Below are positions 26,873-30,744 of a stretch of 30,744 nucleotides of DNA, one piece after another. Under the pieces are notes generated by a model. It was not told the origin of the DNA. It saw nothing but the letters and a program-made list of their open reading frames with translations, and did no database searches. Positions within the stretch are counted from its first letter, which is position 1. Every line of letters begins with the position of its first letter. Position numbers and translations under genes: made by a program. This DNA comes from Porticoccaceae bacterium UBA1989 (GTDB taxonomy: Bacteria > Pseudomonadota > Gammaproteobacteria > Pseudomonadales > Porticoccaceae): NCBI GenBank assembly GCA_002335945.1, contig DDDD01000177.1, positions 54,293 to 85,036 of the forward strand, read 5' to 3'.

Positions 26873-27127
26873 CTAGGTTTTGATGCTGAAAATGCCAACC
26901 AGATTGAAGCCCTTTTCCCGCATTAGCAGTGCCTGCAGGCGGCTCATAATGCCCTTTTCGCAATACAGCAAATAGCAGGTGTTTTTATCCAGCTGCCCCA
27001 GCTGCTGTTCCAGATTAAAAAACGGCAGTACGATAATTTTATTGTCTCCGCCGGCTAATGGTTTTGCATCTGCTTCCGCAGGGTGACGAATATCAATAAT
27101 AATGTCGCCGGCCCCTGGCACGGACAC
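26873..27127 (-). CDS. ThiI-type rhodanese domain, remnant of thiI
   Basis: The 84-aa frame matches the C-terminal rhodanese domain of ThiI: DIIIDIRHPAEADAKPL, then LPFFNLEQQLGQLD, then LLYCEKGIMSRLQALLMREKGF. The persulfide-carrying cysteine is present (Cys56, corresponding to Cys456 of E. coli ThiI). In ThiI this domain transfers sulfur for 4-thiouridine in tRNA and for thiamine thiazole. The THUMP and PP-loop domains are absent: the frame closes near 27258 and glnA regulatory sites follow. GTG at 27127 is the first conventional start but has no ribosome-binding site. GGAGGAA at 27179-27185 instead lies before an in-frame ATC at 27170-27172, giving 99 aa. It could be a functional small sulfurtransferase or a decaying pseudogene. 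Confidence 0.7.
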   Translation of the reverse strand: MSVPGAGDIIIDIRHPAEADAKPLAGGDNKIIVLPFFNLEQQLGQLDKNTCYLLYCEKGIMSRLQALLMREKGFNLVGIFSIKT

Positions 27128-27229
27128 AGTTTTAATTTCGGTGCTTGGACTGTTTGGCTTCGAGGGGCAGATAGGGGCTTCCTCCGTACAAAATAGTGGG
27201 AAAAGGTGACAGGCTCGCGTTAGGTGGGC

Positions 27230-27235
27230 ATTATA
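27230..27235 (-). promoter_or_regulatory. Candidate -10 element for the ThiI-like fragment
   Basis: A perfect TATAAT on the minus strand lies about 45 bases upstream of a strong GGAGG sequence (27181-27185) that precedes the ThiI-like frame. No good -35 is visible at 16-18 bases. Confidence 0.35.
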
Positions 27236-27273
27236 CTCGGCAGAATAAGAATAAACCTATTTCAACCCGTATA

Positions 27274-27290
27274 TGCACAAAAATGGTGCG
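27274..27290 (+). promoter_or_regulatory. NtrC-binding site 1, glnA
   Basis: GCAC-N7-GTGC dyad within TGCACAAAAATGGTGCG, a near-consensus NtrC (GlnG) box. Its centre is about 169 bases before the inferred glnA sigma-54 start point and 30 bases, about three helical turns, from site 2. The spacing suits cooperative binding by NtrC dimers. Confidence 0.85.
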
Positions 27291-27304
27291 ATATTAATCG
27301 AGCA

Positions 27305-27319
27305 GCACCATTATGGTGC
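27305..27319 (+). promoter_or_regulatory. NtrC-binding site 2, glnA
   Basis: GCACCATTATGGTGC, a near-perfect palindrome matching the NtrC consensus. It is centred about 139 bases before the inferred glnA start point. Together with site 1 it forms an enhancer like that of E. coli glnAp2. These sites and the promoter account for most of the 417-base stretch without a gene before glnA. Confidence 0.9.
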
Positions 27320-27424
27320 GCCTGTGATCTGCCATTTACATTGTGACATCTCATGTAGAGCAGCGAGCCCTGATATAACGGGGAAATGGCGGCATTTAGA
27401 ATTGCCAGCTTTGCCTCAGATCAT

Positions 27425-27440
27425 TGGCATGACAATTGCT
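27425..27440 (+). promoter_or_regulatory. Sigma-54 promoter (-24/-12) of glnA
   Basis: TGGCAT-N5-TTGCT fits the sigma-54 consensus TGGCAC-N5-TTGCW, with the essential GG and GC dinucleotides at 12-base spacing. Transcription should start near 27451, leaving a leader of about 94 bases. With the two NtrC boxes upstream, it predicts glnA induction on nitrogen limitation. Confidence 0.9.
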
Positions 27441-27544
27441 ATATTTCTGGGTGAAACAAAATAATTTTAGTTAGGTCAGACCGGTTTCGATGCGCCGACT
27501 GACTGTTTATCAAAGCATTAAATGATTCCTTAGTGGAGGATACA

Positions 27545-28951
27545 ATGTCTGAGAAGACTCTTAATCTGATCAAAGATAGCGAAGCTCGTTGGGTTGACCT
27601 TCGATTTACTGACACAAAGGGCAAGGAACAGCACGTTTCTATTCCCATTGGTGAAGTTGGTGATGACTTTTTCACTGAAGGCAAAATGTTTGATGGCTCG
27701 TCTATCGCCGGTTGGAAGGGCATTAACGAATCCGACATGATCCTTATGCCTGACGACAGCACAGCGGTACTGGATCCCTTTACCGATGAGCCAACAATTA
27801 TTGTTCGCTGTGGCATCGTTGAGCCATCTACTATGCAAGGTTATGAGCGCGATCCTCGCTCCATCGCTCTGCGTGCTGAGCAATATTTGAATACCACTGG
27901 TTTAGGCGATACTGCTTACTTTGGCCCAGAGCCAGAGTTTTTTGTATTTGACGACATCAAATGGGGTGTCGACATGAGCGGCGCTTTCTACAAAATTAAT
28001 TCTGACGAAGCAGCATGGTCGTCTGGCAAGGACTTACCCGATGGCAACATGGGTCATCGTCCTGGCGTTAAAGGCGGATACTTTCCCGTACCACCCGTCG
28101 ATAGCCTGCACGATCTGCGTGCTGCTATGTGTGGCGCGATGGAGCAGATGGGCTTAGATATCGAAGTTCATCACCACGAAGTGGGTACAGCTGGCCAGTG
28201 TGAAATCGGCGTACGTTTTGACACATTGGTTAAGAAAGCTGACCAGGTTCAGATCCTTAAGTACTGCGTACATAATGTTGCTCATGCCTATGGCAAGACT
28301 GCGACCTTTATGCCCAAGCCAATTGTTGGTGATAACGGTTCTGGTATGCACGTTCATATGTCTTTCGCTAAAGACGGCGAAAACCAGTTTGCTGGCGACG
28401 CCTATGCAGGCCTGAGCGAAACTGCTCTGTACTATATCGGTGGCATCATTAAGCACGCTAAGTCACTTAACGCCTTTGCCAACGCGGCTACTAACTCTTA
28501 CAAACGTTTGATACCAGGTTTTGAAGCGCCGGTAATGCTGGCTTATTCAGCCCGTAACCGTTCTGCTGCGATCCGTATCCCATACGTTGCTAGCCCACGT
28601 GGCAAGCGCGTAGAAGTGCGCTTTGGTGATCCAACGGCTAACCCATACCTAATGTTTGCCTCAATGTTGATGGCGGGTCTGGACGGTATTAAGCACAAGA
28701 TGCACCCTGGCGATGCAGCGGACAAAGATCTTTATGATCTACCTGCTGAAGAAGCCGCGGCTATTCCTCAGGTTGCTGGCAGCCTGCGCGAAGCGCTGGA
28801 TGCACTGGACTCTGATCGTGAATACCTGACGGCTGGTGGCGTATTTACAGACGATATGATCGATGCTTATATCGAACTTAAGATGGAAGAAGTTTACCGC
28901 GTTGAGCACACCACTCACCCGGTTGAGTTCGATTTGTACTACAGCTGCTAG
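27545..28951 (+). CDS. glnA: Glutamine synthetase, type I
   Basis: This dodecameric enzyme makes glutamine from glutamate and ammonia with ATP, the main ammonia-assimilation step. The start at 27545 (MSEKTLNLI) has GGAGGA five bases upstream; the open frame extends to a GTG at 27533, which would place that ribosome-binding site inside the gene. The protein is 468 aa, equal to the enterobacterial enzyme. Visible motifs are MFDGSSIAGW, EPEFFVFD, the metal and substrate segment EVHHHEVGTAGQCEI, the ATP site KPIVGDNGSGMHVHMS and RIPYVASPRGKRVEVRF. Tyr397 in DLYDLPAEE corresponds to the adenylylated Tyr397 of E. coli, so GlnE-type control is expected. It is controlled by the sigma-54/NtrC elements upstream and closed by a terminator. 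Confidence 0.98.
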   Translation: MSEKTLNLIKDSEARWVDLRFTDTKGKEQHVSIPIGEVGDDFFTEGKMFDGSSIAGWKGINESDMILMPDDSTAVLDPFTDEPTIIVRCGIVEPSTMQGYERDPRSIALRAEQYLNTTGLGDTAYFGPEPEFFVFDDIKWGVDMSGAFYKINSDEAAWSSGKDLPDGNMGHRPGVKGGYFPVPPVDSLHDLRAAMCGAMEQMGLDIEVHHHEVGTAGQCEIGVRFDTLVKKADQVQILKYCVHNVAHAYGKTATFMPKPIVGDNGSGMHVHMSFAKDGENQFAGDAYAGLSETALYYIGGIIKHAKSLNAFANAATNSYKRLIPGFEAPVMLAYSARNRSAAIRIPYVASPRGKRVEVRFGDPTANPYLMFASMLMAGLDGIKHKMHPGDAADKDLYDLPAEEAAAIPQVAGSLREALDALDSDREYLTAGGVFTDDMIDAYIELKMEEVYRVEHTTHPVEFDLYYSC

Positions 28952-28994
28952 AGCGCGTTACTGGCTAATTAGCTGCTAGCGTAAAATCGAACAG

Positions 28995-29028
28995 GCCCGT
29001 CATTCTTTGAATGGCGGGCTTTTTCTTT
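28995..29028 (+). terminator. Rho-independent terminator after glnA
   Basis: A ten-base-pair GC-rich stem (28995-29004 with 29010-29019, one G-U pair) and a five-base loop are followed by TTTTTCTTT. It makes glnA largely monocistronic. Confidence 0.9.
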
Positions 29029-29054
29029 GCCGAAAAAACGTCTAGTCTTTAATT

Positions 29055-29600
29055 ATGAGACTATTTCACCAGACTATTAATTGCCTGCTCTTAGTGGCTG
29101 TGGCCACCTTCGCTAGCACCGCCCCATTTGCCGATGTCTATAAAGTTGTCGACCAAGACGGCAACATCACGTATACCGACCGGCCAGGCGCTGACCCAGA
29201 TACCGTTGCTTTTGAAAAGCTACCGCCGCTTAACAAGATGCCCGCATTAACCGCACCTATTGACGATGACTTGGTAGAGCCTGCACAGGAGCAGACCTTT
29301 GCAGGATACAGTCGTGGCATTATTGTCTCTCCAGAAAACGACTCGATTATTCCTCACAGTCAGACCAGTATTCTTATCCAGCTAGCGCTGAACCCACAGT
29401 TACAGCCGGGGCATACTATCCAGTTTTTACTAGATGGCGTGCCCCGGGGATCTGCAGTGGCGGCCATAGCCCACAAAATTGATAATATCGAGCGCGGCAC
29501 CCACAGCCTAGCGGCCAGAGTTTTCGACGCCGATGGTCAGCCGCTAATCACGACTGCCCCCGTTAAGGTTCATGTAAAGCGTAACTTCAAGCGCAAATAA
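29055..29600 (+). CDS. Secreted DUF4124 domain protein
   Basis: This 181-aa protein has a clear signal peptide (about 1-26, hydrophobic core CLLLVAVATFAS, cleavage likely after APFA). The mature N-terminus begins DVYKVVDQDGNITYTDRPG, the DUF4124 signature, a short beta-rich segment common in periplasmic proteins of gammaproteobacteria. The rest (about 80-175) resembles a small immunoglobulin-like beta fold, with LDGVPRG and a closing HSLAARVFDADG pattern; that part is inferred. The function of the domain is unknown. It lies between glnA and ntrB, a place where Pseudomonas also has DUF4124-type genes. No strong ribosome-binding site is visible, and the terminator upstream suggests its own promoter. 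Confidence 0.85.
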   Translation: MRLFHQTINCLLLVAVATFASTAPFADVYKVVDQDGNITYTDRPGADPDTVAFEKLPPLNKMPALTAPIDDDLVEPAQEQTFAGYSRGIIVSPENDSIIPHSQTSILIQLALNPQLQPGHTIQFLLDGVPRGSAVAAIAHKIDNIERGTHSLAARVFDADGQPLITTAPVKVHVKRNFKRK

Positions 29601-29653
29601 TCCAGCGTTTTCAATGCTCATAACTCCGCGCCATTTACTGCTTAGATACAGGC

Positions 29654-29668
29654 GCACCATAATGGTGC
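29654..29668 (+). promoter_or_regulatory. NtrC-binding site upstream of ntrB
   Basis: GCACCATAATGGTGC differs from the glnA site 2 palindrome only in the central base. It is centred about 115 bases before the inferred sigma-54 start point of ntrB. It predicts direct control of ntrB by NtrC. Confidence 0.85.
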
Positions 29669-29694
29669 ATACTCCTCTGTCGTAATGCCTCTCT

Positions 29695-29756
29695 CAGGCC
29701 AAGATAGCCGTGAGTGCTGAAGTGCAGCGCTTTGTTTCATCCGCTGTCTTGGCCTG
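29695..29756. repeat. Long imperfect hairpin before ntrB
   Basis: A 14-bp stem (29695-29708 with 29743-29756, one G-T pairing) encloses a smaller four-bp hairpin (29716-29719 with 29725-29728). The right arm covers the -24 part of the sigma-54 element. There is no clean T-run, so it is not a standard terminator for the DUF4124 gene, though it could weakly terminate it. Confidence 0.6.
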
Positions 29757-29765
29757 TTTATTGCA
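29750..29765 (+). promoter_or_regulatory. Sigma-54 promoter (-24/-12) of ntrB
   Basis: TGGCCT-N5-TTGCA has the invariant GG and GC at the 12-base spacing seen in the glnA element. Inferred start point near 29776, 43 bases before the ntrB ATG. An NtrC box upstream supports it. Confidence 0.75.
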
Positions 29766-29818
29766 GGTATGGAGGGAAGGGTAAGCCGACAAAAGACCAT
29801 TTACCGAATAAAGCGTTT

Positions 29819-30744
29819 ATGACCTCGAATCAATTACACAGAATGTTACTCGACAATCTAAATACCGCAGTGTTGTTACTGGATGCGGAACTGTCGATCG
29901 ACTATATAAATCCGGCCGCAGAGGCACTGTTGCAAACGAGCAGTCAAAAGTTACTTGGCACCATTGCCAGCGAACTGTTCTCAGAGAGCGATTTATCCTC
30001 GCAGACATTACGTAATGCTTTGGAAACCGGCCATCCCCATATTCGTCGTCACGAGTATCTGCGTCTGCCGCCGTCTGAGTCGGCCCAGGTTGATTACACG
30101 GTTACCCCAGTGGATATTAGTGCCAGCCCAATGTTGCTGATGGAAATGCAACCCATCGACCGTTTCTTGAAAATTAACCGCGACGAGGCGTTGCTATCGG
30201 TTCATGACACCTCGAAGAGTCTCATTCGTGGCTTGGCCCATGAGATTAAAAACCCTCTGGGTGGCATTCGTGGTGCAGCACAGTTATTAGGTCAAGAAAT
30301 GGCCGAGAGCGGCATGGATGGAGAAACCCGTGAGCTGTGCCAAATTATAATCACCGAGACAGATCGTTTGCGCAATCTGGTGGACCGCCTGCTGGGCCCC
30401 AACCACCTGCCGCGACTTGAGCCTATCAATATTCATGAAGTCACCGAGCATGTCGCCGCGCTTGTCGAAGCAGAAGTGCAGGGCAGGCTACGTTTTGTTC
30501 GTGACTATGATCCCAGTATTCCGGAGTTCGAGGGTGATCGCGAACAGCTGGTTCAGGCCGTGTTAAATGTTGTTGGCAATGCCATGCAAGCATTGCTGGA
30601 TTCAGATCAAGCCAACCCGGTAATTACACTCAAATCGCGCATTCAGCGAAGTTTCACCATAGCTGGCGTGCACCACAAGGTGGTTTGTCGGCTAGAAGTT
30701 ATCGATAACGGCCCGGGTGTTTCTGAAGATATAAAAGAACGAAT
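29819..30744 (+). CDS. ntrB: Nitrogen regulation sensor kinase NtrB (GlnL), partial
   Basis: This gene runs off the right edge; 308 codons are visible. NtrB phosphorylates or dephosphorylates NtrC according to PII status. A PAS domain opens the protein (about 5-110, with LLDAELSIDYINPAAE). The H-box is GLAHEIKNPLGGIRG with phospho-acceptor His141 (His139 in E. coli). The N-box is LVQAVLNVVGNAMQAL and the G1 box DNGPGV follows near the edge. There are no membrane helices, as expected of NtrB. The ATG at 29819 has only a weak ribosome-binding site, but it gives the usual NtrB N-terminal length. ntrC would be expected just outside the window. Confidence 0.95.
   Translation, partial: MTSNQLHRMLLDNLNTAVLLLDAELSIDYINPAAEALLQTSSQKLLGTIASELFSESDLSSQTLRNALETGHPHIRRHEYLRLPPSESAQVDYTVTPVDISASPMLLMEMQPIDRFLKINRDEALLSVHDTSKSLIRGLAHEIKNPLGGIRGAAQLLGQEMAESGMDGETRELCQIIITETDRLRNLVDRLLGPNHLPRLEPINIHEVTEHVAALVEAEVQGRLRFVRDYDPSIPEFEGDREQLVQAVLNVVGNAMQALLDSDQANPVITLKSRIQRSFTIAGVHHKVVCRLEVIDNGPGVSEDIKER

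Noticed and set aside
26691..26963. 90-codon frame overlapping the ThiI-like fragment and the PAS-GGDEF-EAL start
   Set aside because: It is in another frame of the same strand across two better-supported frames, with no family resemblance.
27533..27544. GTG start for glnA four codons earlier
   Set aside because: It would place the strong GGAGGA inside the coding region; the ATG at 27545 is correctly spaced from it and matches the family length.
1..30744. tRNA, rRNA, CRISPR, insertion sequence or prophage
   Set aside because: No cloverleaf-like segment, spaced direct repeats, transposase or phage-like gene was seen on either strand; coding density leaves few gaps in which one could lie.

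Overview
The window looks like an ordinary chromosomal segment of a marine-type gammaproteobacterium, probably an oligotroph near the Cellvibrionales/Porticoccaceae and distantly related to Pseudomonas. This is inferred from protein-family resemblance and gene order, not from a search. Gene density is high, base composition is moderate, and most genes are core. The order typA, thiI, glnA, ntrB and the block gpmI-envC-ctpA recall the Pseudomonas aeruginosa chromosome. I see no insertion sequence, prophage, CRISPR array, tRNA or rRNA.

Layout. Positions 1-2547 (+) hold the end of parE and all of parC, closed by a strong terminator. Positions 2790-3882 (+) hold an MscS channel and a small GlsB-like membrane protein, followed by a long inverted repeat that may terminate both strands. 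Positions 3954-12627 (-) form a five-gene block, transcribed in the order RND-type exporter, uup, gpmI, envC-like, ctpA. It covers export, ribosome-associated ABC-F function, glycolysis and cell-wall processing. A D-2-hydroxyacid dehydrogenase (+) converges on a pyrophosphate-type phosphofructokinase (-). A lipoprotein-type subtilase autotransporter (-) is divergent from mpl (+). mpl overlaps the tail of dtd (-), which follows pip (-). tag (+) converges on a GGDEF-family membrane protein (-). Next come typA, a PAS-GGDEF-EAL protein and a leftover ThiI rhodanese domain, all on (-). glnA, a DUF4124 protein and the start of ntrB, all on (+), close the window.

Genes working together. glnA and ntrB belong to the nitrogen-limitation circuit. 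glnA has two NtrC boxes and a textbook sigma-54 -24/-12 element. ntrB has its own NtrC box and a second sigma-54 element, which suggests a positive loop. gpmI and the PPi-type phosphofructokinase belong to glycolysis/gluconeogenesis. EnvC-like, CtpA and Mpl act on peptidoglycan remodelling and recycling. Two cyclic-di-GMP proteins flank typA, and both have degenerate catalytic parts.

The most interesting points are: thiI reduced to its C-terminal rhodanese domain at the conserved thiI site, with an apparent promoter and Shine-Dalgarno but no AUG; the sigma-54/NtrC element before ntrB, overlapped by a hairpin; a GGNEF cyclase-like protein that keeps its inhibitory site; an EAL domain that has lost every signature residue; and an acidic tyrosine/glycine-rich insert in the RND exporter. 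I did not find a convincing wholly new multi-gene system.
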